Source of the DNA: Nitrospira sp.
GTDB taxonomy: Bacteria > Nitrospirota > Nitrospiria > Nitrospirales > Nitrospiraceae
Direction: 5' to 3'
DNA length: 64,000 bases
Assembly: GCA_013140455.1 (NCBI GenBank)
Contig: JABFSU010000044.1
Location: 1-64,000 of the forward strand
Numbering within the stretch: the stretch's first letter is position 1; each line of letters starts with the position of its first letter. A program made the position numbers and the translations under genes. Of this stretch, positions 17,310-27,651 are shown piece by piece. The notes beneath the pieces are model-generated. The model ran no database searches. It saw nothing but the letters and a program-made list of their open reading frames with translations, and was not told the origin of the DNA.

Positions 17310-17852
17310 CTACTTGTTCTGGAGATCGAATTCCTTCACGACCCGGTCCGTCACATCCAGCGCGGGCTGATGGTACAGGACGATCCGGACCATGGCATCG
17401 CTGCCCTTGTCGAGAATGGCCTGATACCCATCCTTCTGCGCAACGGTTTGCGCGGCCGCCGCAATCTTTTTGGCATACTCCGCCACCATCTCGCGCTGCT
17501 TCTGCTGTACTTCCCGATTAAAGTCAGCCAGCCGGCGTTGATAGGCTTCCAGCTTCGTCCGGAATTGCTCCTGCTTTTCCTGCTTCGCCTGCTCGCTCAA
17601 CTTGCTGTTCGGATCCTGAAGCGACGCCTCCATTTCCTTCAATTCCTGATCATCGGAATTGACGATTTTCTGCCGGGTCAGCGAATAACTCTTCATCTCC
17701 TCCAGCGCCCGCTTGCCGGCTTTGGATTGCTCCATCACCGCCTGCTGATCCATCACTCCGACCTTAAACGCCTCCGCCGCAACGGCCGCATGGGTGAACC
17801 ACAGGCTCGCCGCCAACACCCCAAACATCCCGAGTACGTGTTGTCGTTTCAT
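17310..17852 (-). CDS. Periplasmic chaperone OmpH/Skp
   Basis: 180 residues. A signal peptide (hydrophobic residues 8-21, cleavage near AAVAAEA) is followed by FKVGVMDQQAVMEQSKAGK and a long charged coiled coil (about 55-135, rich in K, E and Q) typical of the jellyfish-shaped Skp trimer. It holds unfolded outer membrane proteins for the Bam complex. The C-terminus LDVTDRVVKEFDLQNK is duplicated just downstream. A second OmpH-like gene precedes it after 18 bases. Confidence 0.88.
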   Translation of the reverse strand: MKRQHVLGMFGVLAASLWFTHAAVAAEAFKVGVMDQQAVMEQSKAGKRALEEMKSYSLTRQKIVNSDDQELKEMEASLQDPNSKLSEQAKQEKQEQFRTKLEAYQRRLADFNREVQQKQREMVAEYAKKIAAAAQTVAQKDGYQAILDKGSDAMVRIVLYHQPALDVTDRVVKEFDLQNK

Positions 17853-17870
17853 ACAGTCTCTCTCCTCCTG

Positions 17871-18458
17871 CTAGGGATAGTCCCGATTGAACTCTTCGAT
17901 CACCTGATTTGAAATGTCGAGTGCATCCTCGCGGTAGAGCGTCACCCCGCCCTTGCTGCTGTCCACGACGAGTTGAAGGCCCAGCCGCTTCGCGACCTTG
18001 CCGGCCACTGCCTCGATCTTTTCGCGGAACCCGTCCATCACATCTTTTTGCTTCTCCTGCACTTCCCGATTCAGCTCCGTGACCTTTTGCTGATACTCCT
18101 GCATGCGCCGGCGAAACGCTTCTTCCCGGTCACGTTTGGCCGTGGGACTGAGGACACTGGCCTGTTTGACGAAATCCTCTTCCAGCCGGCGCAACTCTTT
18201 TTCATCGAGCTCGATCAGAGTCTGTCGATTCTTGGAAAAGGCCGTGAGGTTGTCCTTGGCTTTTTTCCCCGCATTCGTATCGGACAGAATTCGGGCGGGA
18301 TCCAATACCCCGACCTTCCCCTCGACTTTGGCTCCGGCACCGGTCCCCGCACAGCCGCTCGCAGTAAGCAGCACAACGGCCAGCAGGCCCATACCGCCGT
18401 TCCAACAGCGCTCCCTCATTGCGGCCATTCTTGTCACACCGCCCCTTCCATCGCTCAT
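17871..18458 (-). CDS. Second OmpH/Skp-like protein, predicted lipoprotein
   Basis: 195 residues. The N-terminus has a hydrophobic stretch ending in LLTASGCAGTG (about 30-40), a plausible lipobox with Cys about 36. The rest is Skp-like: KVGVLDPARILSDTNAGKKAK then a coiled coil rich in K, E, R and Q (about 75-150) and the C-terminal DALDISNQVIEEFNRDYP. The start ATG overlaps the bamA stop as TAATG. Two tandem Skp paralogues, one soluble and one perhaps membrane-tethered, probably split the outer membrane protein chaperone role. Lipidation is a prediction from a non-classical -3 residue. Confidence 0.82.
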   Translation of the reverse strand: MSDGRGGVTRMAAMRERCWNGGMGLLAVVLLTASGCAGTGAGAKVEGKVGVLDPARILSDTNAGKKAKDNLTAFSKNRQTLIELDEKELRRLEEDFVKQASVLSPTAKRDREEAFRRRMQEYQQKVTELNREVQEKQKDVMDGFREKIEAVAGKVAKRLGLQLVVDSSKGGVTLYREDALDISNQVIEEFNRDYP

Positions 18459-20869
18459 TAGAATAGTGATCCGATCGTGAACTCAAACACGCCCTGCCGT
18501 TCTCCCTGCCTCGGCGCAAGATTGAGCCCATAGGCGACACGCAACGGCCCGAACGGAGAGATCCATCGCCCTTCGAGACCGGCCGCCTTTCTCAGGTTCA
18601 GCGAGAGCTTCTCATTGTCGTCAAAACCCTTCCCGTAATCGAAGAAGATCACACCATTGAGTTTGGCATCGGCTGAAATCGTAAAGATATAGTCAAAGTT
18701 GAATATCAACTCTTTTGCCGCTCCGACGATCGAATAGATATTCGGGACCACGGGACCGGCCTGTCCAAAGACAAACCCGCGCATGGTATTGATACCTCCG
18801 ACGAAAAACCGCTCGGTCAGCGGGATCGGCTTATCGCCTAAGCTCTCAATGGCTCCGAACCGCGCCCGCACCGAGAATCGCGTATCGAACGGCAGGGGGG
18901 TATACTTGCTCACATCCAGCGTGTATTTCACAAAATTGTTGGAGCCTCCCAAAAACGGTGTGCCATAGTCGACGCCGCCGCCGACCCGCCAGCCGGTCCG
19001 AGGATCGAGGTAATAGTCCCGTGTATCCCGAAACATCGTCGTCCGGAATCCCGTCGTCGTCTGATTCCCGAGCTGACGGCAAATGAGGGGCAACAAATCC
19101 GGACAAAGCCCTTCCTGGGGATCAGAGAAGTTCAACTGTTCGGCGACGAGGCTGATGCTTCCGGTCACATACTCGGACAACCAACGCCCAAACGTCACGC
19201 TCGCGCCTGACTTTTCCTCAAAGTAAGAAATGTAGTTCGTCATGCTGCGATACACATCGAGCTGAAGCGACGTCAACCCATCATTCAGATAGGGATTTCG
19301 AAAGGTGATCAAACCAAGGGACCGTTGCTGACCGAGCTGGCCGCGGATACGGCCCATGTAGCCATTGCCGCCAAGATTGCCCTCCGTGATATCCGCAATG
19401 GCCACGAGCTTATCCAGCGTGCTGAATCCGCCGCCGACACTGAACTGGCCGGTGGGCTTTTCCTTGACCCGCACATTCAGATCGACCTTGTCGGCCTCGA
19501 CTTGCGCCGGCAGAATTTCAACCGTCTCGAAAAAATTCAGGTTATTAAGACGCTGGAAGCTCCGCTTCAGCGAGGGCGTGTCGATGACATCCTGCTCGTC
19601 GACACGAATTTCCCGGCGAATCACGTTATCGCGGGTCTTGTCGTTCCCGTTGATGTTAATCTGCCGGATCCGCATCATCTCGCCTTCCTTGATGCTGAGA
19701 ATGATACTGGCGGTGCGCTCTTCATTGTTCGGATTCACGTTCGGCACGACATCGGCAAAGGCATATCCCTTGCTGCCGTACATGTCCGTAAGACGGGTGA
19801 TTTCGTCGCGAATTTTGGCCCGTTGAAAGATCTCGCCGTCCTTGATTTTCAGTTTCTCACGAAGCTCCGCTTCCTCGAAGACGGTGTATCCTCGAAAGCC
19901 AACTTCCGCGACGGTAAACGGTTCTCCCTCCGACACGCTGTAGGTGATAATGAACCACTTCTTGTCTTCCGTCAGTTCTACCGTAGGCAATCCGACCTGC
20001 ACATTCAGGTAGCCTTTGTTCAGCAGGATTTCCTTCACCCGCTCGACGTCATTCGCCAACTCATCATGTTTCAGAATACCGGCGTCCGATAAGAACGAAG
20101 GCAACTTCAATTGCGTGAAGAGCCCGTACCAAGGAATCCACTCGCGCGTGGCCGTGACCTTGAACGCTTCCTCCTTCGTCGCCGCGCGCATGCCTTCAAA
20201 GACAACGGCCTTGACCCGAGCTTTGTCCCCTTCCTTCACAAAGAAGGTCAGACGCTTACGGTCTTCGTCCAATGTCTGCACCACCGGGATCACCTGCGCG
20301 GTGTAATAGCCGTCCTCCTGGTAGGCAAGGCGAATCTTCTCGGCGCTCTCCTTGGCTTGCTGCTGATCCAGAAAGGATTGACTCTTGATCGTCGTCTTTT
20401 CTTTGAGCTTATCGTCGCTCAGATTTTCATTTCCGTCGTAGACGATCTCGGTGATAAAGGGCTTCTCCCGCACGACAAATGCGACCGCCGTGCCTCCATC
20501 ACCCGCTTCGGTCTCAACCTGTACATCCTCGAAAAATCCCGTATCGTACAGGATTTTGACCTGTCCGCGGACCGTTTCCGGCGTGTATGGATCATCGACC
20601 TTCAGCGTCAGACGTCCGGCAATCGCGGGCAGCTCAATCCGTTTATTTCCGCGAATCTCGATGGTCTTGACCTTGATGCCGGCGATCTGAGCGACCACAT
20701 CCCCTACCGCCAGGCAGGAAACGATGAGCGCCAACATCACGACACACCACTGTACCTTGCTATACCCGCTCAACAACACAAACCCCGATCCCCCTACCAT
20801 AATAGTATAGACGGCCACGATGTCCTGAGACCGTATCCGAAACTCCCACAAGGCCTGAGCCGAAGTCAT
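18458..20869 (-). CDS. bamA: Outer membrane protein assembly factor BamA
   Basis: 803 residues. After an N-terminal signal-like hydrophobic segment (about 37-60) come five POTRA repeats (IKVKTIEIRGNKRIELP, ITEIVYDGNENLSDD, ARVKAVVFEGMRAATKE, VAEVGFRGYTVFEE, IRQININGNDKTRDN) and a beta barrel. The loop-6 motif appears as MRGF in GGINTMRGFVFGQAGPV, and the protein ends FTIGSLF, the terminal aromatic expected of barrel proteins. It inserts outer membrane proteins with Skp delivering substrates. The ATG at 20869 gives an unusually long leader; an ATG at 20797 (MVGGSGFVLL) is an alternative start giving a more ordinary signal peptide. Confidence 0.95.
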   Translation of the reverse strand: MTSAQALWEFRIRSQDIVAVYTIMVGGSGFVLLSGYSKVQWCVVMLALIVSCLAVGDVVAQIAGIKVKTIEIRGNKRIELPAIAGRLTLKVDDPYTPETVRGQVKILYDTGFFEDVQVETEAGDGGTAVAFVVREKPFITEIVYDGNENLSDDKLKEKTTIKSQSFLDQQQAKESAEKIRLAYQEDGYYTAQVIPVVQTLDEDRKRLTFFVKEGDKARVKAVVFEGMRAATKEEAFKVTATREWIPWYGLFTQLKLPSFLSDAGILKHDELANDVERVKEILLNKGYLNVQVGLPTVELTEDKKWFIITYSVSEGEPFTVAEVGFRGYTVFEEAELREKLKIKDGEIFQRAKIRDEITRLTDMYGSKGYAFADVVPNVNPNNEERTASIILSIKEGEMMRIRQININGNDKTRDNVIRREIRVDEQDVIDTPSLKRSFQRLNNLNFFETVEILPAQVEADKVDLNVRVKEKPTGQFSVGGGFSTLDKLVAIADITEGNLGGNGYMGRIRGQLGQQRSLGLITFRNPYLNDGLTSLQLDVYRSMTNYISYFEEKSGASVTFGRWLSEYVTGSISLVAEQLNFSDPQEGLCPDLLPLICRQLGNQTTTGFRTTMFRDTRDYYLDPRTGWRVGGGVDYGTPFLGGSNNFVKYTLDVSKYTPLPFDTRFSVRARFGAIESLGDKPIPLTERFFVGGINTMRGFVFGQAGPVVPNIYSIVGAAKELIFNFDYIFTISADAKLNGVIFFDYGKGFDDNEKLSLNLRKAAGLEGRWISPFGPLRVAYGLNLAPRQGERQGVFEFTIGSLF

Positions 20870-21072
20870 GTCACTCGGCCGATCCTATTCTGAGGAACCA
20901 CCTGCGCGGCGCTCCCTCCGGTAAGAGAAAACTCTCCACACGCATGTGCAGTGAAGCAGCTGCGACCCATGGCGCAAAACTCTCGAATTATATTGAGCCC
21001 TTTCAATGATGTAAAGGAGTATGGCAGCACCGCAACAGCCGCGTGAATCGGCCGAGAAAGATTGTCCATTTC

Positions 21073-21101
21073 TTGACTTCACTTCACCCATCACATACTA
21101 T
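21073..21101 (+). promoter_or_regulatory. galU promoter, probably giving a leaderless transcript
   Basis: TTGACT (21073-21078), 17-base spacer, TACTAT (21096-21101). The galU ATG begins 8 bases after the -10, about where transcription should start, and has no Shine-Dalgarno. Confidence 0.6.
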
Positions 21102-21108
21102 CCCACCG

Positions 21109-22005
21109 ATGTCATCGCACACCGTACGAAAAGCCATCATCCCTGCGGCAGGCCTTGGCACTCGCTTCCTTCCCGCCACGAAAGCTTCCCCGAAAGAGAT
21201 GCTGCCGCTGGTCGACAAACCGTTGATCCAGTACACGGTTGAAGAAGCCGTCGCCTCAGGCATCGAAGACATCATCGTCATCACGGGCCGAGGCAAACGC
21301 GCCATCGAAGATCACTTCGACCGCTCCGTCGAGCTCGAAGAAAATCTCAAAGGGACCGGCAAGTCCCAGATGCTTAACCAGATCCGCCAAATTTCGAACC
21401 TCGCAAATTTTTGCTATGTCCGCCAGTCGGAAGCCTTGGGATTGGGCCATGCGGTGCTCTGCGCGCAGCACCTGATCGGCGATGAACCCTTCGCGGTCAT
21501 CCTCGGGGATGAAATCATCGACGCCCAGGTTCCGGCACTCGCACAACTCATCCACATATACAAGAAACGCCATGGGGCCGTCCTCGGTGTACAAGAAGTT
21601 CCGAAACAAGATGTGGGGCGCTACGGGATTGTCACGCCGACGAAGCTTGGGAAAGGCCTCCATCGCGTGGACGACCTTGTGGAGAAACCATCACCGGTTG
21701 AGGCGCCGTCCAATCTCGCCGTCATTGGACGCTATATCCTCCCGCCGGAGATTTTCCCGATCTTACGAAAGACGCGCCCGGGGAAAAATGGAGAGATCCA
21801 ATTGACCGACGCCCTGAAGGAACTGGCGAAAAAGTCACCGATGTACGCCCACGAGGTTGTGGGACACCGCCACGATGCGGGAGATAAGTTGGGATTCTTA
21901 ATTGCAACGGTGGAATTTGCGCTCAAGAACCCCTCCCTCGGGCCTGAGTTTCACGAATACCTCTCAAACAGAATGCGTCCGGCCACGGGCACTCGTCGTA
22001 CCTGA
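21109..22005 (+). CDS. galU: UTP-glucose-1-phosphate uridylyltransferase
   Basis: 298 residues. [19 protein letters not shown] (7-25) is the nucleotide-binding loop, followed by [49 protein letters not shown] and a C-terminal H-x-DAGDKLG segment. It makes UDP-glucose for glycans. The frame is open from a GTG at 21043, but the promoter lies inside that extension, so the ATG at 21109 is chosen. It diverges from bamA and is followed by lon after 79 bases. Confidence 0.95.
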   Translation: MSSHTVRKAIIPAAGLGTRFLPATKASPKEMLPLVDKPLIQYTVEEAVASGIEDIIVITGRGKRAIEDHFDRSVELEENLKGTGKSQMLNQIRQISNLANFCYVRQSEALGLGHAVLCAQHLIGDEPFAVILGDEIIDAQVPALAQLIHIYKKRHGAVLGVQEVPKQDVGRYGIVTPTKLGKGLHRVDDLVEKPSPVEAPSNLAVIGRYILPPEIFPILRKTRPGKNGEIQLTDALKELAKKSPMYAHEVVGHRHDAGDKLGFLIATVEFALKNPSLGPEFHEYLSNRMRPATGTRRT

Positions 22006-22084
22006 TCGCAGGACCACAACCGCTGCAACGCCGGATGGGTCACCGCTCGCTTGGAACGCCAACGCAGAAAAGGGCAGATGCTCC

Positions 22085-24592
22085 ATGACTGACTCGATTG
22101 AACAAGACCTTCAGCCCCCACAAAACGTAGAAGTCCCGGACCAGCTGCCGCTCCTGCCCGTTCGCGATATTGTCGTCTTCCCCTATATGGTCTTGCCGCT
22201 GTTCGTCGGACGCGAGATGTCCATCAAGGCCATCGAAGCGGCCCTGGCCGGCAATCGCATGATCTTCCTGGCCACACAGAAAGCACTCGACGTCGAAAAC
22301 CCAAAGCCTGAAGACATTCATGCTATCGGCACTGTCGGTATCATCATGCGCATGCTCAAGCTACCCGATGAACGGATCAAGATCCTTGTGCAGGGCATCG
22401 CCAAAGCCAAGGTCACGAATTATATTCAATCCGACCCCTACTACTCCGTGCGCATCGACAAGATGCCCGACACCAAGATTACGGCCACGACACTGGAATC
22501 CGAGGCCGTCATGCGGACGGTCAAGGAGCAGATCGAACGGATCGTCAGCCTGGGGAAGGTCCTGATTCCCGACGTCATGGTCGTCATCGAAAATCTGGAA
22601 GAGCCCGGACGCTTAGCCGACATGGTGGCGTCAAACCTCGGCCTCAAAGTCGACGTCACGCAAAGCGTGCTGGAACTTCCGGACCCCATCCAACGTCTCC
22701 GACGGGTCAGCGACATCCTCGGCAAAGAAATCGAAGTCCTCTCGATGCAGCAAAAGATTCAGGCGCAGGCCAAGGGCGAGATGGACAAGACGCAGCGGGA
22801 GTACTTCCTGCGCGAGCAGCTCAAAGCGATCCAAAAAGAACTGGGTGAACTCGACGAGCGGGCGGAAGAAGTGACAGAGTTCCGGAAACGGATCGCTGAT
22901 GCCAAGATGCCGGAAAAAGTCTTAAAAGAAGCGGAGAAACAGCTCAAACGGCTGGAAAAAATGCACCCGGATACGGCCGAGTCCGCCACGGTTCGCACTT
23001 ATCTCGAATGGATGGTCGAATTGCCCTGGTCGAAACGGTCTAAGGACAACCTTGACCTCAAAGCCGCCGCCCGGGTGCTCAATGAAGATCACTACGATCT
23101 CGAAAAGGTCAAAGAACGCATCCTCGAATATCTGGCCGTTCGGAAACTCAAAGAGAAGATGAAGGGCCCGATCCTCTGCTTCGTCGGCCCTCCGGGTGTC
23201 GGGAAAACATCGCTGGGGAAATCCATCGCCAAAGCCCTGGGACGAGAGTTCGTCCGCATCAGCCTCGGTGGGGTGCGCGATGAAGCAGAAATCCGGGGCC
23301 ATCGCCGCACCTATGTCGGCGCGCTCCCCGGCCGCCTGATCCAGGGGATGAAGCAAGCCGGCACGGCTAACCCCGTCTTCATGCTTGACGAAGTCGACAA
23401 AGTCGGCATGGACTTTCGCGGAGACCCCTCTGCGGCGCTACTCGAGGTCCTGGACCCTGAACAAAACAACTCCTTTACCGATCACTATCTCGGAGTGCCG
23501 TTTGATCTGACCGAAGTCATGTTCATCACGACGGCGAATTTGATCGATCCGATCCTTCCGGCTCTGCGCGACCGGATGGAGATCATCGAAATTCCAGGCT
23601 ACACCGAGGAAGAAAAGCTGGGTATCGCACAAACCTATCTGATTCCCCGCCAGCTCACCGAACACGGCATCACCACCAAGCATGTGAAGGTGAGCGACAC
23701 CGCGCTGCGCCAAATCATCACCAACTATACGCGCGAAGCCGGCGTCAGAAATCTGGAGCGCGAAATCGCCAATGTGATGCGGAAAGTCGCCAAGAAAGTC
23801 GCCGAGGGAAAAGGCCAGGGCTTTCCTGTGAACCCGGCCAACCTGCACAAATACCTGGGCGTTCCCAAATATGTACCGGAAGCAGAACTCGAAAAGGACG
23901 AAGTCGGGGTTGCCACAGGACTGGCCTGGACTGAATCGGGCGGAGATGTCCTCTACATTGAAGCTACGGCCATGAAGGGCAAGGGGCACCTGACGCTCAC
24001 CGGACACCTCGGTGATGTCATGAAGGAATCCGCCCAGGCCGCCCTGAGTTATGTACGGTCACGGGAAAAAACCTTGAATATCAATCCCGACATGTTCAGC
24101 AAGCAGGATCTCCATATCCACGTCCCGGCCGGAGCGATCCCCAAAGACGGTCCATCCGCCGGCATTACCATGGCCACAGCGATCGCCTCGGCACTGTCAG
24201 GCATTCCTGTCAGGCGCGACCTTGCGATGACCGGTGAAATTACCTTGCGTGGCCGCGTCATGGCCATCGGGGGACTCAAAGAAAAGATTCTCGCGGCCAA
24301 GCGGGCCATGCTCACCACCGTAATTCTCCCGCGGCGGAACAAGAAAGACCTCGAAGAAATCCCCAAACACATCTTAAAGGGCATTCAGCTACACTTTGCC
24401 GACACGATGGACGACGTCATGAAAGTCGCGCTGCGCCGAAAACCAAAATCGGCGCCAGCGCCAAAGAAAAGTTCCACACCTTCGGCAGCCGCACAGAGCA
24501 AACCATCACGGACACAAAAGAGCCGAAAAACCGCCGGAGGCGGGGTCGCACGGGCCACCATTATGGCCTTGCCGGTTCATCTCCGTTCATAA
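22085..24592 (+). CDS. lon: ATP-dependent protease Lon
   Basis: 835 residues. The N-terminal LAN substrate domain ([19 protein letters not shown], about 21-39) is followed by a coiled region, AAA+ domain with Walker [10 protein letters not shown] (about 366-374) and Walker [10 protein letters not shown], then the serine protease domain with catalytic Ser in [12 protein letters not shown] (about 691) and Lys in [13 protein letters not shown] (about 732-734). It degrades misfolded and regulatory proteins. The open frame starts at 21902 inside galU; ATG at 22085 matches the family start. A lysine/serine-rich C-terminal tail of about 45 residues after the protease domain is an extension of unknown function. 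Confidence 0.96.
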   Translation: MTDSIEQDLQPPQNVEVPDQLPLLPVRDIVVFPYMVLPLFVGREMSIKAIEAALAGNRMIFLATQKALDVENPKPEDIHAIGTVGIIMRMLKLPDERIKILVQGIAKAKVTNYIQSDPYYSVRIDKMPDTKITATTLESEAVMRTVKEQIERIVSLGKVLIPDVMVVIENLEEPGRLADMVASNLGLKVDVTQSVLELPDPIQRLRRVSDILGKEIEVLSMQQKIQAQAKGEMDKTQREYFLREQLKAIQKELGELDERAEEVTEFRKRIADAKMPEKVLKEAEKQLKRLEKMHPDTAESATVRTYLEWMVELPWSKRSKDNLDLKAAARVLNEDHYDLEKVKERILEYLAVRKLKEKMKGPILCFVGPPGVGKTSLGKSIAKALGREFVRISLGGVRDEAEIRGHRRTYVGALPGRLIQGMKQAGTANPVFMLDEVDKVGMDFRGDPSAALLEVLDPEQNNSFTDHYLGVPFDLTEVMFITTANLIDPILPALRDRMEIIEIPGYTEEEKLGIAQTYLIPRQLTEHGITTKHVKVSDTALRQIITNYTREAGVRNLEREIANVMRKVAKKVAEGKGQGFPVNPANLHKYLGVPKYVPEAELEKDEVGVATGLAWTESGGDVLYIEATAMKGKGHLTLTGHLGDVMKESAQAALSYVRSREKTLNINPDMFSKQDLHIHVPAGAIPKDGPSAGITMATAIASALSGIPVRRDLAMTGEITLRGRVMAIGGLKEKILAAKRAMLTTVILPRRNKKDLEEIPKHILKGIQLHFADTMDDVMKVALRRKPKSAPAPKKSSTPSAAAQSKPSRTQKSRKTAGGGVARATIMALPVHLRS

Positions 24593-24603
24593 CGTTGGCA
24601 CCT

Positions 24604-25638
24604 ATGGCCCGCCGGAAGGCCACGCAGTCCATCCAGGAATTTCCGCTCATCCGGCAACTCCAACGCCGGCATGAGCGGCGCAGCCCGTTGATTCGGAAAG
24701 GCATCGGTGACGATGCCGCGGTTGTCTCAATCCCTGCCGGCGACTGGGCCGTCCTCACCACCGACCTCCTGACCGAAGGCATCCATTTCAACCTGCATAC
24801 CGCCTCACCGGCGTCAATTGGCTACCGGGCAGCCATGGCCAATCTGAGCGATATCGCGGCTATGGGATCCACCCCGCGCTTCCTCCTGATTTCAATCGCC
24901 ATTCCCGCTGCTATCCGCACGGCCGACATTCACGCATTGTATCGGGGACTCATGTCGGCCTGCGATCAGCATGATGTGCGCCTGATCGGAGGAGATACCT
25001 CATCCTCACGCCGGGGCCTCTTCCTGAGCATTACGCTGCTCGGCACCACGCCACAGGGCCATGCCTTGTTTCGTAACGGTGCATGCGTCGGAGATGGGAT
25101 CTACGTCACCGGCACGCTCGGAGATTCACTCGCAGGGCTTCAACTCCTCACAGACCATCATGCACCACACCGTGGGACACGGTTGACGAAAACCGACCGG
25201 GATTTTCTAATCGAACGGCATCGGCACCCGACCGCTCGAGTCCGGGAAGGCCTCTGGCTCAATCAGTCACAGTTGGCGACCGCCGCGATTGATCTCTCCG
25301 ATGGACTCTCCGGTGATCTCCGCCATGTGTGCGAGGCCAGCCGGGTAGGCGCGGTTATTGACCTCGCGCGCCTCCCCATATCATCGGCCTGTCGGGCGTA
25401 TGCCGACCGGCAGAAGACAGACTCCGGCGCACTCGCGCTGGCAGGCGGGGAAGACTATGAACTCCTTTTTACCGTCGCTCCGCGCGACGAGCAGAAGCTT
25501 GAGCGTCAGGCCCGGACCAGGCGATTTCAGGTCACGAAAATCGGCACAATCCGGCCACGCCGGTTCGGCCTGCAGACCGTCGCATCCGACGGAACCAAGG
25601 CGCCATTGCCGGTCACCAGCTATCGTCATTTCACCTAA
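24604..25638 (+). CDS. thiL: Thiamine-monophosphate kinase
   Basis: 344 residues. Seen: LIRKGIGDDAAVV (near the N-terminus), VLTTDLLTEGIHFNL, GYRAAMANLSDIAAMGSTP, RLIGGDTSSS, GDGIYVTGTLGDSLAGL, AAIDLSDGLSGDLRHVCEAS and LALAGGEDYELLFT. ThiL phosphorylates thiamine monophosphate to the cofactor thiamine diphosphate. A TTG at 24595 also opens the frame; the ATG at 24604 is preferred. It follows lon by 11 bases and joins the plus-strand run with DUF2062 and HD genes. thiS, thiG and thiE lie about 12 kb away on the other strand. Confidence 0.93.
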   Translation: MARRKATQSIQEFPLIRQLQRRHERRSPLIRKGIGDDAAVVSIPAGDWAVLTTDLLTEGIHFNLHTASPASIGYRAAMANLSDIAAMGSTPRFLLISIAIPAAIRTADIHALYRGLMSACDQHDVRLIGGDTSSSRRGLFLSITLLGTTPQGHALFRNGACVGDGIYVTGTLGDSLAGLQLLTDHHAPHRGTRLTKTDRDFLIERHRHPTARVREGLWLNQSQLATAAIDLSDGLSGDLRHVCEASRVGAVIDLARLPISSACRAYADRQKTDSGALALAGGEDYELLFTVAPRDEQKLERQARTRRFQVTKIGTIRPRRFGLQTVASDGTKAPLPVTSYRHFT

Positions 25639-25651
25639 CGAATGAGTCACT

Positions 25652-26140
25652 GTGGCTGACCGAAGCTCCTTCCGCACACTCCTTCGCCAGGTCCTGCACC
25701 TTCAGGAATCGCCCCAGCGAACGGCCTTTGCCTTCGCGCTCGGCGTGTTCGTTGCCTTCTGCCCCGCCTACGGCTTTCACATGATTCTCGTCGGCTTGTT
25801 CACCTGGCTATTCGAACTCAACTTTGTGGCCCTGCTGGCCGGAGCCCTCATCAACAATCCCTGGACGATCGTTCCTATTCTCGGCGCGACCTACTGGAGC
25901 GGCGCCCTGCTGATCGGGAAAACCGATGCGCCGGCATTCGACTGGCACGATCTCAGCTTCGCCGGTCTGTACCAGCAAATGCTGCCGTATGCGGCGCCGT
26001 TCGCCCTGGGAGGCATCGTCCTCAGCCTCATCGGATCGCTCCTGGCCTACCCGGCCGCCTGCTATTTCATTTCAAAATATCGTCGTTCAACCTCCTCATC
26101 GGATCAGGCGCCATTGCCGCCCCATGATCAGCTGGGCTAA
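25652..26140 (+). CDS. DUF2062 membrane protein
   Basis: 162 residues. RQVLHLQESPQRTAFAFALG then GVFVAFCPAYGFHMILVGL and ALLAGALINNPWTIVPIL are the DUF2062 signature, with about three membrane segments (roughly 27-50, 55-80, 115-145). The family's biochemical role is unknown; it often lies near lipid or glycan genes. GTG at 25652 follows thiL by 13 bases. The last 20 residues are hydrophilic. It may be co-transcribed with thiL and the HD gene. Confidence 0.8.
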   Translation: MADRSSFRTLLRQVLHLQESPQRTAFAFALGVFVAFCPAYGFHMILVGLFTWLFELNFVALLAGALINNPWTIVPILGATYWSGALLIGKTDAPAFDWHDLSFAGLYQQMLPYAAPFALGGIVLSLIGSLLAYPAACYFISKYRRSTSSSDQAPLPPHDQLG

Positions 26141-26154
26141 GATGCAGTTCTGCT

Positions 26155-27576
26155 ATGCAACAAGTTGACGAACCCATCAATGCCCCCTATGACGGCTCAG
26201 CCCTCATCGCCGATCCGATCCACAAGTATGTGTCGTTCACCGTCCCCTACGCGACTCCCGATCCGCACGAGCGCACCGAGAAGGACCTAATCGATTCGCC
26301 CTGGGTCCAGCGGCTCCGTTATATTTACCAACTCCAGAGCGCCCGCTGGGTCTACCCCTCGGCCGAACATACCCGCTTCGTCCATTCTCTCGGCACCATG
26401 CACGTTGCCGGCCGATTCGCCCGGCATCTGTACCCCTATCTCAAAAAGGTCGTGAAGGACGTCCCGTCGGCCAACTATGTCGAAGAACTGCTGCGGGTGA
26501 CCGCCTTGGTCCATGACATCGGCCACGGCCCCTTTTGCCACTTCTTCGACGACAACTATCTCCACGGCTTTCACCTCACTCACGAAAAACTGGGTCAGAT
26601 CATTATCCGTGAACATCTCGGCTCCATTATCCGGAAAATCCGGCGCAGCCCGTCGGGCCCCTTCGACAAAGGCGAGGAGCTGAATCCTGATCAGATCGCC
26701 CATCTGATTCTGAAAGAAAAGGGAAAAGACAACTCCAAGATCCCGCGCTGGCTCGACATGCTGCAACCGGTCATCTCCGGCAGCTATACCGGCGACAACC
26801 TGGACTATGTCCTCCGTGACTCATACATGTGCGGCGTGGCCGTGGGCCCCGTCGATCTGACCCGCTTGATCCACTACACCATCATCACCGACAGAGGGTT
26901 CACCATCCACAAGACCGGACTTCCGGCCTTGCAAATGTTCCTGAACACCCGGATGTACCTCTATTCCAACGTGTATTTTCACCGCACGACGAGAGCCATC
27001 GACATCCACCTGCGGGACATTTTCGGGGACACGATGAAGCTCCTGTTCCCGAACGATCCGCGCAAAAAGATGGAAGACTATCTGAGACTCACCGACTGGT
27101 CACTCTTAGAGGAAGTCCGCCAATGGACAACCTCACGCCAGAAAGTGCGCCGCCACCTCGGCCAGGAATGGGCACGCATTCTCGATCGCGACGTGAAATG
27201 GAAGATGGCCTATAGTACGGCGTTAAAGGAGAAGGGGCAGGAACGGGGCATGGCATTCCCGGGCCACGAGCATTTCGCGCTGCAAATTATCAAAGAGCTT
27301 CCAAAGGAACTGAGGAAAGTTGAGTTTCGGGTCGATATGGCCCCGCTCGACCCCAGGCCGGACCCGAAAGATCGCCGCGGAAATCCACTCTATGTCTATG
27401 ACCCCGGGACCAGACAGGTCTCAGCCGAACCGCTGGAAGAATTTCTCGATTTGCTTCCGACCCGCCTGATTCAGTTCAGAGTCTACGGTCTGGACCACCG
27501 CCATGACGCAGCCTTGTCGCGCGCCACAGCCACCGTCCTCAACAAGACTCCCTCCAGCCTCGAATCAAACTACTAG
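26155..27576 (+). CDS. HD-domain phosphohydrolase (dNTPase/SAMHD1-like)
   Basis: 473 residues. The metal-binding HD set is visible: H in EHTRFVHSLGTMHVA (72, 76), ALVHDIGHGPFCHFFDD (His120-Asp121) and GDNLDYVLRDS farther on with an aspartate. The SPWVQRLRYIYQLQSARWVYPSAE lead-in, seen in two parts (SPWVQRLRYIYQL then WVYPSAEHTRF), is typical of SAMHD1/YdhJ-type enzymes that hydrolyse nucleotides, often dNTPs. The substrate is not proven. It ends the plus-strand run after DUF2062 and converges with the cysteine-containing membrane protein gene 75 bases on. Confidence 0.88.
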   Translation: MQQVDEPINAPYDGSALIADPIHKYVSFTVPYATPDPHERTEKDLIDSPWVQRLRYIYQLQSARWVYPSAEHTRFVHSLGTMHVAGRFARHLYPYLKKVVKDVPSANYVEELLRVTALVHDIGHGPFCHFFDDNYLHGFHLTHEKLGQIIIREHLGSIIRKIRRSPSGPFDKGEELNPDQIAHLILKEKGKDNSKIPRWLDMLQPVISGSYTGDNLDYVLRDSYMCGVAVGPVDLTRLIHYTIITDRGFTIHKTGLPALQMFLNTRMYLYSNVYFHRTTRAIDIHLRDIFGDTMKLLFPNDPRKKMEDYLRLTDWSLLEEVRQWTTSRQKVRRHLGQEWARILDRDVKWKMAYSTALKEKGQERGMAFPGHEHFALQIIKELPKELRKVEFRVDMAPLDPRPDPKDRRGNPLYVYDPGTRQVSAEPLEEFLDLLPTRLIQFRVYGLDHRHDAALSRATATVLNKTPSSLESNY

Positions 27577-27651
27577 CCGGATTCCCGCTTCTCGACTGCT
27601 GGACAAGCATTCCCTATCAGCCACACGATTGAAAGTGCGCAGATGGATTGT

